Source: Anaspis maculata (lineage: Eukaryota; Arthropoda; Insecta; Coleoptera; Scraptiidae). From it: DNA of 64,000 bases. Location: positions 60,385,416 through 60,449,415 of the forward strand of contig OX421966.1 in the NCBI GenBank assembly GCA_949128115.1, read 5' to 3'. Made by a program: the position numbers and the translations under genes. Positions 11,506-23,879 of this stretch are shown here, in pieces; the first letter of the stretch is position 1, and every line of letters begins with the position of its first letter. The notes beneath the pieces are model-generated. The model saw only the letters and a list, made by a program, of their open reading frames with translations. It was not told the DNA's origin and made no database searches.

Positions 11506-11699
11506 TGTGTTCACTGGGGAAGCACTACAAGAAGGAACTGACCCATATTTGATTTTCCAGACTACTAAAGGAAGTTATCAGCCAAAAGAGGGCAAAACAT
11601 TACCAAGGACAGACTATTCCCAATCCTGATCCTGACGTCACTAATTATTGTTGTTATATTTTGATCTGTATAACAAATTAGAGTTGCCGGTAGTGGCAC

Positions 11700-12070
11700 C
11701 TACATTGTAATAAAAACAACCTGGTGGCGTGAATCAAACCAATCAGGTTTTTTTCTTCACAAGACTATCAAGTATTCTTTGCGGGATGTTTTTCACAATT
11801 TTGCTAGTATGAATATTCGCTAGATGGTAAATTTTCAACCAATTTCAATTGTTTTGGCTTTTCAAAATGGAAGGAATGATGACAGAACGGTAAGAGATGC
11901 AGGTCAGGGACAAAGTTGTAGGGAATTCAATCATCTCTTAAGTCCGCGAGGGCCTCGACGAGGCGCAAGGGCTTATGTCTACCTTTTTCAGTCTAGCTGT
12001 TAATCAGTTAATCACGTTCATAATGTGGGCCAGTACAGTAAAATGGAAAAACCTCGGCGTGATATTCCTC
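11700..12070. other. Unassigned sequence
   Basis: No gene, inverted repeat or tandem repeat recognised. Confidence 0.4.
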
Positions 12071-12072
12071 TT

Positions 12073-12180
12073 TGAATTTATTTATTTTATTTATTTTATT
12101 TATTTTATTTATTTTATTTGTTTTATTTAATTTATTTCATTTATTCCATTTATTTCATTTATTTCATTCATTTATTTACC
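12073..12180 (+). repeat. TTTATTTATT-type minisatellite
   Basis: A roughly 10-bp unit (ATTTATTTTA) repeats about ten times and drifts to ATTTATTTCA. Its translation gives a false LFILFILF peptide. Confidence 0.92.
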
Positions 12181-12783
12181 GCAATGATCTGCATGTTACA
12201 AAATGCGTTGATGTCGGCATGGCCAGTAATACCAGGAAGCCAGTAAGCCAGGAGTACTCCGGGATCCACAAGAGTTATCTGAAAACTGTACTCGAAACGA
12301 GAAAATTTCAAGGCCAATCATTAGCTTTTCTGGTTTGGCCATAAACCACGTTGTAAGTTGCGCAACAATCCGATGAAGTTGATGAAGTCCAATGAAGTCC
12401 AAATCTAAATGAAGTTTTTATATAAATATGTAATGAATATAAAATAATAATATAAAAATAAACATATGTTATATAAAACTTACAAAAATCCTAGACTCGA
12501 TGAAAAATCTATGACAATGTTAATGTAGACAATGAAGAAGTTTATAAGAAAAACAAAGTTACATATAAGTGTTCAAGTTCTATAAGTGTTCAAAGTTACA
12601 TTTCGCACTATTCAAGAAAACATGAGAAATAAATAAAGAAAACAGAAAAAATTAAAACTTTCGCTGCAAGCTTTTTGATGAATGCTGAAATAGACAAACA
12701 TATTCTTCAAAACCTCCTTCTCTTTCCAACCCCAACCCAAGAATAAATAATTTATTAAAAAGTCGAAGTCACGAAGTCATATA

Positions 12784-12939
12784 TTCATCCTCTGTGGTTC
12801 AGCTGCAAAGTGCTGTCAAAGTTGGGGGACAATCAATCATCGGAACGTTGCGTCACGTCGCCGGCTCATTCACGGTGCTATACATAAGGCATGTCGCTCA
12901 ACTTTGACAGCGCTTCACGGCTAAACCAAAAAAGATGAA
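12784..12939. repeat. Hairpin MITE
   Basis: Left arm TTCATCCTCTGTGGTTCAGC and onward pairs with the right arm ending in ACCAAAAAAGATGAA. The arms are about 45 bp with scattered mismatches. The inner box CAACTTTGACAGC and the following ACGGCTA recur as single copies at about 13208-13250 and 13390-13430, so the family has further fragments next to it. Confidence 0.78.
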
Positions 12940-12949
12940 TCTATGACTG

Positions 12950-15124
12950 AACAGACTTTTTGGTAGCTCCTTCAATTTTCTACAGGTTGGTTGAAAAGAT
13001 TCTCTACAATATTCACTGTTATTTCAGAATTCACTGAGAAAGCTTGCAGGAAATTCTCATTTTTTGGTTTTCTCATGTTTTCTCATGCTCTGCATGATGT
13101 GAGAGGGTAACTTTGGCTTTTCTACGGCAGTTTTTCGTTCTCTACATCTCCCCATTTCTTCACTGAGTCTAGGAGGCTGACAAGTTTTCAAAAGAAAACT
13201 TTATCTGGATTGTCGCGCAACTTTGAAAGTAGTTTACGGCTTGATCAGAAAGATGATGATTGATCTTGAGGATTTTATAATGGAATATTTATTTCTCTAC
13301 AACCTTGCCCTGCACAATTTTCAGATATCTCTTATGGTTCTCACATTATTCAAGGAGGAATGTCACGCCGAGGGTTTTTTAGTCTTATTGAACTGACGCG
13401 CAACTTTGAACACGATTAACGGCTAGACTAAAAAGGTTAGACATAGACCGTCGTGAACTTATTTGTAGATCATTTGATTCTCTAGTACGTTCAATAATTT
13501 CAGTATAAAAATCGACTTATTTTACTAGACTAACTACTGTAAAGCTATACTAAGTATTATTTACTATTATTACTTATACGATTTATTTTACCAACAAGGT
13601 ATCCAGGGAACCGAAGGAATTCATGCACAACAGAGACTTGCACACGGTTCACCCACTACAAAAATAATTTATCGCTTGCCGAAATGATGAAATTTCAGCA
13701 ACGTTGATGGGAGTTTTCCTTCAAGATTAATTACCGGAAAGGGGAAAGTTGCGCCGGACATTTTCCAATACGCAATAATTGGGCAAAATTACATAATTTT
13801 CATCCACTTCAGCGCCAGGCACATCGCGCGGCCACCTAATTTATTACGAAACGCACCACCCTTTGAGCCACTCGGCTGAAAGTCCTTCCTCCTGATGAAA
13901 GTTTGATGAGTTGGTCGCAGAGCAACTTTAATCGAGAGGCATGCACGCAGGTGGATGCTAGTCCAAAATTTAAGGGTAGGTACACAAAGGAGAGGACGGC
14001 AGAGCACGTCGTTTTTCATAAATATTTCAAGTATCAAAGGAGAACAACGCGTATTAGGCAGTCTGCGTGGAAAAATTGCAACGTTTCCAGGCTAAAGTAG
14101 CTTTGAAAATTATGCAAGCATCCCGCGTCTTGTCCATCATCGGCTGAGATGCGACAAGAAAAAAGCTATGGCGTCTTTACTGTAGACACAGACTCTGTAG
14201 AGGAACAAATAGTATTTTGACCTTCTCCGCTGCCATTTATTCGTGTAAGTGATTTTACGTAATGTCTTTTTTGCCAATACTATTTGCCATTTCCAGTTTC
14301 CGAAGAAAAAGAAAATTTACCAATTAGTTCTCTAGTCGCTACCCACACGCGTCTCTGATTAGGCAGACGTTGCGTCAGCCCTTGTGCACTTTTATCGATA
14401 AAGGTCAGATTATTTACTGTCTATCACCCTTGATTTTCCTCTGAATAGAAAAAAACAGAAAACTAGTAATGACCCAATAGATTAGGTAGCATATTATGAA
14501 TAAATATAAAATAAAAAGTCGGTTGTGTCACTTCAAAACTTCCCCGACTAGTATCCAGGAACCTATGGAAATTTTTGTTCGAAACGTTCTTTAGGGTGGG
14601 AAGTTAGAATTAGAGAGGAAGATTGGGAAGTAGGAAATGAAAAATTGTGTCTTGGAAAATTTGAATTTTCCAAAAAAAGCTCAAATCTTTTTCCAAATCA
14701 ATTTAGTGTAGAAATCGTCAATTAAGGTTTCATTTCAGTGAAAATCTGTTCACAGGATAAAAATTTGGGAAATTTGCAGTTTTTCCATAGAGGAAAACTC
14801 TGAAACCGTGGGTCCCATTTCGAAAAATCTCCAACTTTCATTCTTAGCATCTGCATCTAAAATGAATTATTCATAGGGCTCATCGCATGTCAAAGTTTGC
14901 ATTGCAGTTTTTCCAAATTCACGGAATGTGCCAATTTCATTTTTTTTAAATTATCGTCGGAAAACCAGAACTGTGCCGATTTTGAAAATGGGTCTACACG
15001 ACGCTCAATCTAATCTACTTTCGATATCAGTTGGAATTTTTTGAAAAAAGTCGTTTCCCGATCAGGAATGAATTTTTGAGTGGAGTCCTTAATTAAAAAA
15101 GAGTCGTCCTGGTCAAAGCCCGAG
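12950..15124. other. Mostly unassigned; repeat pieces
   Basis: Two fragments of the MITE family above lie at about 13208-13250 and 13390-13430. At 14517-14640 is a repeat (GGTTGTGTCAC...CTTCCCCGAC) also found at 52607-52740. No gene was recognised; frames near 13789-14100 overlap on opposite strands and show no domain. Confidence 0.4.
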
Positions 15125-15216
15125 TTAGTCCGGATGTTAAGAGCCATAATAACACAACCACCTTGCATTTAATGATTAAGCAGTGCCGTTTGGTAGGACT
15201 GTTGTACAGGGTGTTC

Positions 15217-15957
15217 ACGATAAAATTCACCCCCCCTCTAGGAGGTTCCCCTTTGAGATATTTTGGAAAACTAGAAACTTTTTCCCAATGATTTTTACCA
15301 GGGATCTTGAGTCAATCGTCTAAAAGTTTCTAATTGGTACCGCATACAGGGTGTGATATGTAACTTTTTTATTTTAAATGCAACACCCTATATTTTATTC
15401 CGTGATTTGGTGGAGCCTTTTTTTCTGATTACAAATATATATGACACATATGATTTATTTTGACAAGTAATTTGTCAAAAAAATGATAAAATAGGTAGTC
15501 AAATAATTTTGTTTCGCGGCAAGATGGCTTTGGTTTCTACAGTTCCCTGAAAAAAAAGTTATTCTCGCAACATTTTGTCTGCAGAATTCAACTCTGCATG
15601 GATAAATGGTCTAATACGTCCCTAATACAGGGTGTCGCGTAATTTTTAATTTTCAACTCATTTGACTACCTATTTTATTATTTTTTTGACAGCTTCCTTG
15701 TCAAAACAAATCATAAATGTTATATATCTTTGTAATCAGAAAGAAAGGCTTCATCGAATGACGTAATAAAATATAGGGTGTCGTATTTGAAATAAAAAGG
15801 TTACATGTCACACCCTGTATACGGTACCAATTGAAAACTTTTAGACGATTGATTCAGGATCCCTGGGAAAAATCGTTGGGAAAAAGTTTTTGGTTTTCCA
15901 AAATATCTCGAAAAGGAACCTCCTAGAAGGGGGCTGAATTTTATCGTGAACACCCGG
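15217..15957. mobile_element. Palindromic CAGGGTGTTCACG-ended element
   Basis: The left end CAGGGTGTTCACGATAAAAT and its near-complement at the right (ATTTTATCGTGAACACCCGG) define a 741-bp palindrome flanked by TA on both sides (15215-15216, 15958-15959). It lies in the left arm of the element at 15125-17359. A further TA-flanked palindrome occupies its centre (15347-15817). A solitary end of the same family lies at 21836 (CAGGGTGTTTGCGATAAAAT). Confidence 0.88.
15347..15817. mobile_element. Inner concentric palindrome
   Basis: The ends CAGGGTGTGATATGTAAC and GTTACATGTCACACCCTG are complements, flanked by TA on both sides. Its midpoint (about 15582) falls within 5 bp of the midpoint of the outer element (15587). 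The outer sequence immediately around it reads GGTACCGCATA and TACGGTACC, itself a palindrome, so the insertion sits at the dyad. Confidence 0.85.
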
Positions 15958-17404
15958 TACATACCCATGCCTTAATTTTAAGAGGTGTTACCAAGATGTC
16001 GGCCTGTGTAGACGCCGTATGCAGGGTGATCAAAAAAGGCAAAAATTCCAACTCATGAACCAAAAAAGTTGTAGTCATGAAAATTAGCACGAAGATTCAC
16101 AATTCAATGCTTATTGAGCTGAAACAAACTGCGTCTAAATATTTTCAGCCGTTTCCGAAATATTTTTAAATCACAAAAATCTGTGATTTTCCAAGATATT
16201 TGGATAAAACTTTGAATGCCTATCAAGAATGACCTCAAGAATGAAATGTGATGTGTTGCCACCGTCCCCGTCTACTTCCACTTCAATATTTTCGAAAATA
16301 TGACAGTCGCCTTCTTTTTCTCTTATGGCCGCCATCTTGAGTTCGCCTATTATGGAATAAATGGAAAATCAATTGGTACCAGCAGTATTGGTCATACTCA
16401 ATACTATAAATGCAAAAGTAACCGTTCTTGGTGAGTAACTTTTTGTAATTGGCCACTTTATAGCACTTCGGCGCTTAACACGACCAAGATGACCATTGTA
16501 AAGATGATTAGATGAAAATGGGGTTTTGAAACAATCCATCATCTTGTTTGGTCTGTTTGGCAATTGTGCATATCCGAAAAAAAATTATTATACAAAAAAT
16601 GACGCGAGTCGGCGAGTCAAAAACAAAAAATTTATCAAATAAACGTATTTCCAAAAATTGTGCCATTTTTTCAGGATATTTTCAGTATATTTCGGGAATG
16701 ACTAATGAAGAATCAAAATGGTTCCGTAATCCATCTTGAACAAGATATTGGATTGTTTTAATACCCCATAGTCATCTTCACAGTGGTCATTAAGGTTGCG
16801 CTAAAGAACTGTAAAACTTGTAAAAATCGGTTATGACCATTACTACTAATTTCAATTGATTTCTCACTTATTCCACAATGGGCGAATTCAAAATGGCGGC
16901 CATAAGAAAAATAGCAGTCGACTGTCATATTTCCAAAAATAGTAGGCGGGGACGGTTGCAACACATCACAATTCATTTATGAGGTCATTCTTTGTGGAAA
17001 TACAAATTGTTTATCCAAATATCCTGGAAAATCACTAAATTATTGGAAAATGTCAATTTCCATGAAACCGACCATCAAATTCAAAATATTCCAGAAACTG
17101 CTGAAAATATTCAAACACGGCTTGTTTTAGCCTGATGAGCATTGAATTTCAAATCTACATGGTGATTTTCAGGGCTCCAATTTTTTTCGTTCATGAGTTG
17201 GAATTTTTGCATTTTTGATCACCTGTATACAGCGTCTGCACGGGCCGAGATCTTGGCAACGCCTCCTTAAATTAAGGCATGGGTATGCACAACATTCGTA
17301 CCAAACGGCACTGCTTAATCATTGAATGCAGTGTGGTTAGCGCCTAACATCCGGACTAAGTGAGAGACCCTCTTGGGTGGCAACGGCTGTCAAATTAGGC
17401 TCCA

Positions 17405-17579
17405 ATCCTCGGATAGATTTTTAATAATTAAATAGTAAAGTTTTGAATTTTGACATTTTTGAATAATTTGACAGATGACAGATAAATTAAAAATTTCAAC
17501 AGTTTTGGATACAGCTTTTTAAGGGCTTCCAGATGACATATATGACATATTGCAAGTCAAGTTCCGTGATAATGATAAA
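17405..17579 (+). repeat. Dispersed repeat copy A, left part
   Basis: Matches 53551-53700 (TAATTAAAT.GTAAAG...TTGCAAGTCAAGTTCCG). The continuation lies at 19202-19495, beyond an inserted element; at the second locus the repeat is continuous. Confidence 0.8.
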
Positions 17580-19201
17580 CAGAGTGATTCAAAAGTGTCG
17601 GACCAAAACAATATACACAGTACATGAAAGTACCTACATATGGAAACATGGAATGAATGAAGGGTCAAAGAGTGGTCCTTCGAACCCTTTCAGTTCAGTT
17701 TCCAAAACCCTTTCATTTTAAAAGAATTCAATAAACTGATGGTGGCAGAGTTATGAGCAAGAAAAATTAACCACTACTGGATATGTATTGAATTTTTATT
17801 TTCTATAAAGGGTGAGTCAGATACCTTGGAAATTATTTTTCTTCAAAAATGCCTCTGAACCATTTAGTTGGTCCTTCAACCGATGTGGAGCAGAAGATAA
17901 CACGGTGTTGTAACAAGAAAATTTTTGGGAGGAGTTGTGGAGAAATTGGATTTTTTTTACTCCATTCCCTGTACAGGGTGGGCAGATTTTGATGTTTCTA
18001 TAAGAGATCTCGGTAACTATAAGAGCTATGAAAAAATGGATGGTACCTTCTCTATCGACGAACTCAATGGTGAAAACTAGAACTTGCTATCGTCTTTTGT
18101 TTTCGAGCTATATTTATTTGAAAAGTTTGATTTTTCACGATTTCGATTTATGTCGATATCTTTCTTGGTTTCCAAGTTACATTAAAGATATTCATACTTT
18201 CTTTGCGCACTTTTTTGAGTAGAATGAAATTATCTTGACAGATTTTGAAAAAAAAAATTGTTTTTTGGTTACAACACAAAGTTTTATTTTTTCATAGGCA
18301 AGTCATAGTTGGCTATAGACAAATTAAATAGAGTGTTTTTTCTCTTTCCAACGATATACAACATGTCTGTAAAAAACTTATGAAAAGTTACATTTTTCAA
18401 AATAAACTGACTGAGTCACTGAGTCAAAACAGTGAACAAATGCCTCAGGTAACTATGACAAATTCAAGGTGGAGAGTCAAAACAGTGAAAAATGTCTCAG
18501 GTAACAATGACAAATTCAGTTTATTTTGAAAAATGTAACTTTCTGTTTTTACAGACATGTTGTACTGATATATCGTTGGAAAGAGAAAAAACACTCTATT
18601 TAATTTGTCTATGGCCAACTATGACTTGCCTATGAAAAAATAAAACTTTGTGTTATAACCAAAAAACAAAAGAAGTTTTTTCAAATCTGTCAAGATAATT
18701 TTATTCTACTCAAAAAAGTGTGTAAAGAAAGTATAAATATCTTTAATGTAACTTGGAAACCAAGAAAGATATCGACATTCATCGAAATCGTGAAAAAATC
18801 AAACTTTTCAAATAAATATAGCTCGAAAACAAAAGACGATAGCAAGTTCTAGTTTTCGCCATTGAGTTCGTCTCAAAAAAAGCGATCGAGAAGGTACCAT
18901 CCATTTTTTCATAGCTCTTATAGTTACCGAGATCTCCTATAGAAACATCCAAATTTGCCGACCCTGTACATGGAAACGTAGTGCACACACAGTAGTTGAT
19001 ATTTTTTGTTCAGAATTCTTGCACCAACAGTTGACAAAAAGCTTTTGAAACAACGAAAATAGAAGGGTTCGGAGGACCACTCTTTGACTCGTCGTAACTT
19101 GGAAAGTAAAAGTCGAAGATTTTTTAAATAATTTTTGTGGGCCTTATAGGAGATTCCATATACCGTGTAATGTTTTGGTCCGAGACTTTTAAATCACCCT
19201 G
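17580..19201. mobile_element. CAGRGTGATT-ended element
   Basis: The ends CAGAGTGATTCAAAAGTGTC and the complement of CAGGGTGATTTAAAAGTCTC, with inner CGGACCAAAAC, define 1622 bp that split dispersed repeat copy A. Mirrored TCAAAGAGTGGTCC boxes (17667, 19074) confirm the arms. A second palindrome is nested at 17974-18966. No transposase frame. Confidence 0.85.
17974..18966. mobile_element. 1-kb palindrome, CAGGGTGGGCAGATTT ends
   Basis: Nearly complete complementarity runs from CAGGGTGGGCAGATTT (17974) to its counterpart at 18951-18966, flanked by TA. The loop is near 18405-18540 and holds a direct repeat (18421-18465 and 18475-18519: GAGTCAAAACAGTGAA...AACNATGACAAATTC). The high arm identity suggests a young element or continuing homogenisation. 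Confidence 0.88.
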
Positions 19202-19495
19202 TATAACTTTTGCCGTTTTTTGATACTGACATTTTCGTCTGACAGATGACAGCCAAAAACTAAATTAGCTCATCCGACAGCAAAACCATGTCCGTATGCC
19301 CAATTTCAAGTCGATCGGATCAACGTTGCGGCTGTTATCCTGGCAGATTACAGACAAACACACAGACATCACTCCGACAATGGTATTAATTAATCATCTT
19401 AGTGGACTGGATATGTCCGTCTTCATCTCGAAAAATTCTTTTAGCGCGTTCACAATACTTCTCCTGGTTAGGTGGTGAAGCCGAAAAAGTAAAAT
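19202..19495 (+). repeat. Dispersed repeat copy A, right part
   Basis: Matches 53701-54010, including CAAGTCGATCGGATCA, GCAGATTACAG and CCGTCTTCATCTCGAAAAA. The layout (AGTCGATCGG followed by CAGA-type short repeats) resembles 3' tails of some insect non-LTR elements, but no reverse transcriptase is present, so the class is uncertain. Confidence 0.7.
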
Positions 19496-20132
19496 GATAA
19501 AAAAAAGAGGTTCAGGTATGGAAGTTGCCAGAATTACACGCTAGCGACGCTATAATTTTTATGCGTATTCTCATTGTGTATGTCCTTACCACCTACTCAT
19601 CCAGTCAAGTCCCGGAAAATCCCTGGCGGAGCTCTGCGAAATTAATGAGACTTGTCTCGGGCACGCTTTGTTCGAATAAAGGATAAGCAAATAAAGCGAG
19701 AATTCTGTTGATGCATCCAGGTTTGTTTGTCTTACGAGAAAAATCGAAAAAGTGAACCGGTCGCGCTCGTGGCAGTAGGCTACGTAGCTTCGGGGTGGGT
19801 AGGTGGGTGGGCATACAGATAAAACAAATTATAAAATAATCCTGGACCTAATTCCGAGGGGAGAAAAGAGTTGTGCAACTTTTGTTTCTTGTTCAACAAA
19901 CAGAAGAATTTGAAGATTTTTAAAGCAATGGATTGATCCTGGATTCCGGATTGAATGGGGAGAAGTGATGGAGCATAGTTCCATCCGGTACGTAGGTCTC
20001 ACTTTTGGGCATGTTACACCACCTTTCCAGACCAACCGGACTCACAGAGTTTGGCGATCATCCTCACTGCCGTACTGCCGGTTGCAAACGTAATACCCGG
20101 AGGCTTGAGGCTAAACTCCAGGACATTTTATA

Positions 20133-20160
20133 CAGGGTGTCCAGAAATATATCAAAGCGA
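20133..20160 (+). repeat. Solitary CAGGGTGTCC end
   Basis: TACAGGGTGTCCAGAAATAT is a terminal motif of the CAGGGTG group with no matching right end found nearby. Confidence 0.4.
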
Positions 20161-20292
20161 GACCTAGATAACAACCTTTCATACCATGCCTGCTAGTAAA
20201 GTTAATTTGGAAAAAAACTATGTTTTATAAGGGAAATGTTGTGTAAGTTTATCCGCTACAACTTCAATGGCGTTCTGTCGCGATCAGAGACA

Positions 20293-20513
20293 TAGGTACA
20301 GTTGGGAGCGAAATGATTCATACGGCACCGCTAGGAAGTCGGCTGGATTTCAAAAATGTTAACTGCTTGGATCGTTCTTGAATGCCAGTTTTGATAACGA
20401 TCAATCTGTCAACAAAACTGGCATTCAAGGACAATCCTAGCAGCTAACATTTCTGAAATCCAGCCAACTTCCTGGCGGTGCCGTATGAATCATTTCGCTC
20501 CCAACTGTACCTA
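20293..20513. repeat. Hairpin MITE (TAGGTACAGTTGGGAGCG ends)
   Basis: The arms are about 85 bp and nearly identical as inverted complements. The terminal TA on each side could be the target duplication. Inner loop arms include AAAACTGGCATTCAAG. A typical TA-inserting MITE with no coding. Confidence 0.9.
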
Positions 20514-20519
20514 CTTTTA

Positions 20520-22430
20520 TTTGTAAAAACCCATGCAGCTCAACCCCCAACTGTTCAGGTATTACATTCTGCAATAAAAATAATCCTGCAATGAAATAAA
20601 ATTCTCAACTAAACTCCTTCTGAATTATATGGACGTAGATGGGTTCCTGCTCTTTTCCTTTCATATACAAGAAAACCCCCTTTGATGTTTCCACAAATTT
20701 CCAGAGCGCGCACAGAAAGTTTCCAACTGCAATTTTCCTTCCGTTAGTTTCCTTCCTCTCCCTAAATTCTCCTGCTCTTCACAGCCGTCAAAATTTCAAC
20801 TGAGATTCCAACCGTGTCGCCTTTACCAGGAATAATAATTACAAAAAGGTTCTCTCGACGGGAGTTCTCCAACAAAGCTATGTTAACTGCAGGTTAACCG
20901 ACACCTATACTTACTATATACATCATACTTATTTGACGGCGATCGAGACGGCGATATATCGAAAACGTTTGAAATTCAAATGTTCAAGCCCGTTAAAGAA
21001 GTGTTTTTATTCCTTTTTACTCCAATAAGTGAATTGACCATATTAATTATTCAGAGCGCAGTCGCAGATCGGGGAGAGAGACAACCACATGTGCTGGGTT
21101 GAAACTCCCATAAGAATATGCATGTTGAATGACTTTGTAAAATGATCAATTCAAGGTGCAAATTGACAATTTCAACGAATGTATAACATAGCAAGTGTGT
21201 AAAAAGGAATACCTGATCTACTTTTCACCATAATGAAATGGACAATCTTGCTGTGAAGTTTATGCGAAGCAATTTAGAATGGGGTTTGTGAATCCAAAAC
21301 AATTTCAAATTACCCGCCATATTTTATTGCACAACTTCCGCTAACGAGAATTTTGACAGCGCTTGAAAGCGAACCGAGCGTCAGCCGTCACGTAAAAGTA
21401 TGGTTAAAAAGGTTAAAACGTCCCAAGAATCAAGAAAACACCTTGAAATCGTAAATTCTGACAGCGACAGCAAAGTTCCGTTTTCTATGCATGCTGTGGC
21501 GCGCGAGATCTTCTACTGCAGTGCGCATGGTCACAGGCACATACCTAACTTACAAATGACTGGTGGAAGGGGAAAGTGAGAATAATTAATATGGTCTATT
21601 GGAGTGTAAAAATGTGAGAACGAGAGGGATGAATCGTAAATATATTTCTTCGGGCTGCAAGCGTCCACCTACCTGGGAGATTTTATCGGAGGGATAAACT
21701 TTTCACTGAACTGTGCGCATTTTATTTTATTGATATTTTGCGGATAGGTAGGTACTCCCATTTTGATTGGGTATTCATCTAACGAGCTTTAGATTAATAC
21801 CTACTGGAAGGTGTCTATGCCAAAAAATTTATGTACAGGGTGTTTGCGATAAAATTCAACCTATCGTTAGATATCATTTTGAATTTTATAGTCAGGTTGG
21901 CTTCTGAATAACAGAATGTCACATTATTTTCTATTATATCCTCCGATTCCACCAAATTTTCACCAACGAAATAAATTTATCACTCTCATGGTAACTAAGC
22001 AACTGGCCATGCTATTGGCTAGTGCATAGCAACTATCAGCGTGATAGATTAAATCCTCTCAAAAAACTCCGGTGGAACTGGAGGCATGGGTCGTTATGAT
22101 CAACAGAGGATGTGTGGTCTCAAAAACTTGGAATAATAAAAAAAAACGATAAGAATAAAAATAAGGAAAATCAGCACCGCAGCTGCTCATTTTATACTCC
22201 AGAATTATACTATACGAGTAAACATAAGAATAAGATATAGTTTGAAACATTACCCGTAGGTGTCGCTCTAAGCAATGAAATGACAGTTATCAAAATTCAA
22301 GGTGACATTCGTTGACAGTTAGGTTAGAGTTTTTAGTTTTATGCTAGGAGGATAGAATATTAGGGAGGGAAGGTTAGCCAGCTTATGGACGGACAAAGCT
22401 GTCGCCGGGAGACGAAAGGGGATTGCATGA
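20520..22430. other. Mostly unassigned; small repeat pieces
   Basis: Contains one solitary end (CAGGGTGTTTGCG at 21836) of the family at 15217-15957, and the inverted relative (21985-22045) of the repeat at 11036-11118. I recognise nothing else. Confidence 0.4.
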
Positions 22431-22432
22431 AG

Positions 22433-23151
22433 TACGCCCAGTAACCGTATCAAGTCACCAGTGCAACTTGACATTTGTGATTGCGATTTGATGGAATTGA
22501 CATTTGTAAATAAACATAATTTGAGGTTATGAGATGTGGCTGCTGTGCAGGGCTGTGCTTCTTCGGATTTTTGGCTGTTTTCCTACCTAAAAGACCGACA
22601 GGATCAGTTTTAGAAGACGTGTTGAAAGACATGCTGCGGCATACAACGTGTAAAAGTGATGATCCCCGCATTGGAGGATTGAAATGGACGTCATTTTGCA
22701 AGGTATGTTGATGGGTGCCATGAGATCGTAATTTTTGAGCTTGTGAAACATTTTTCATTTCTTATAGACCATGTCATATCCTAGGGGATGCAGGGAGCAG
22801 GGATCGCAGGGAGTTCCTATGCACCAACTCAAAAAAACACGCATCGATGCAGATATTGGCCAACACACTTCAAAAGAATGACGTCCATTTCAATGCTTCC
22901 AATGCGGGGATCATCACTTTTACACGTCGTATGCCGCAGCATGTCTTTCAACACGTCTTCGAAAACTGATCCTGTCGGTCTTTTAGGTAGAATAACAGCC
23001 AAAAATCCGAAGAAGCACAGCTCTGCACAGCAGTTCGACAGCAGTCACATTCCATAACCTCAAATTATGTTTATTTACAAATGTCATTTTCATCAAATCG
23101 CAGTCACTAATGTCAAGTTGCACTGGTGACTCGATACGGTTACTGGGCGTA
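22433..23151. mobile_element. Palindrome with coding-like arms
   Basis: Ends TACGCCCAGTAACCGTAT and ATACGGTTACTGGGCGTA are perfect complements; arms of about 270 bp are roughly 90% identical around a loop of about 170 bp (22706-22875). The left arm contains an open frame at 22529-22711 (MRCGCCAGLCFFGFLAVFLP and onward, 60 codons). The mirror arm has the same sequence with frame-breaking indels. TA at each end may be the target duplication. I do not recognise the peptide. It could be a captured exon or chance. Confidence 0.82.
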
Positions 23152-23689
23152 GTTGATTACCCCGCATGGCTACACTTTCATTGGCGTATGTTCCCTCCTT
23201 ACTATTCTATCCTCCTAGGTTTTATGCTGTTATAATTAAGGTTGTTTCCCCACTTGTTTTGTTCGCTGTTATATAATGGGTGCTTTCCACCTAGCTCCAA
23301 GTTTGGTACACCTGTCATTCGCGCATGTGCGGGTTCCAAACGGTACTTTCCATCTACGTGTTCTTACCTGGTTTTGTGCCGTCCCGTGGATCACCTGAAA
23401 TTTTGTGCCATCGAAAGGCACACAGGAAATGGATGCGAAAAATGACGTACCGTCAGCTGTCATCCAGCACTCTGATGTCATATATCTCTCTCTGTGTCGT
23501 TTCATCCATGCATCCATGTTTTATTTAATTTCTCTACAGGGATTACGTACGATCGATTACGATTTACGCTGCCATTTTTTCATTTCTGAATTACATAATA
23601 ATGTCATTTGTCGCCTCCAAACCAGAGATGTCACGTAGGTCAACGATGCCACTGCTTTCCATCTACGTGTACCAAATCGTGGAACATGT

Positions 23690-23762
23690 TCCGTCTGGTG
23701 GTATTTGTGCCGTCCAGACGGTGTTTGTACCGTCCAGACGGTATTTGTACCGTTTGTACCGT
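23690..23762 (+). repeat. 20-bp tandem repeat
   Basis: About three copies of GTATTTGTACCGTCCAGACG with one or two changes each, ending at the GTACCGTTGCGG terminus of the neighbouring MITE. Confidence 0.8.
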
Positions 23763-23878
23763 TGCGGTCTTTTTAAAGTGGACGACAGTTGACAGATTTT
23801 TTAGGATTCTGGCCCGAACGTCGCATGACAGCAAGCCAACTCGTTGACACTATCGTCTACTTTATTATGGACCTTACC
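23757..23878 (-). repeat. TACCGTTGCGG MITE, copy 1
   Basis: Same family as 52046-52169 and 62043-62132, in the opposite orientation. One terminus (TACCGTTGCGG) is intact; the other has decayed. It shares AAAGTGGACGACAGTTGACA and GCAAGCCAACTCGTTGACA with the intact copy. Confidence 0.8.
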
Positions 23879-23879
23879 T

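Larger units (their letters stand above)
15125..17359. mobile_element. 2.2-kb inverted-repeat element with nested insertion
   Basis: The termini TTAGTCCGGATGTTA (15125) and TAACATCCGGACTAA (17345-17359) are complements, and complementarity continues through both arms to a loop near 16400-16780. The left arm is interrupted by the palindrome at 15217-15957; the right arm shows the uninterrupted sequence (CATGGGTATGCACAAC at 17277-17292). Mirrored boxes include GCGGCCAT and GGGGACGG. No transposase is visible. Confidence 0.88.

Noticed and set aside
12072..12344. LFILFILF-type peptide
   Set aside because: Translation of the TTTATTTATT minisatellite.
22529..22711. Small membrane protein of the Pmp3 type
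   Set aside because: Only the LAVFLP-like word is reminiscent; the following residues do not fit, and the mirror arm is frame-broken.
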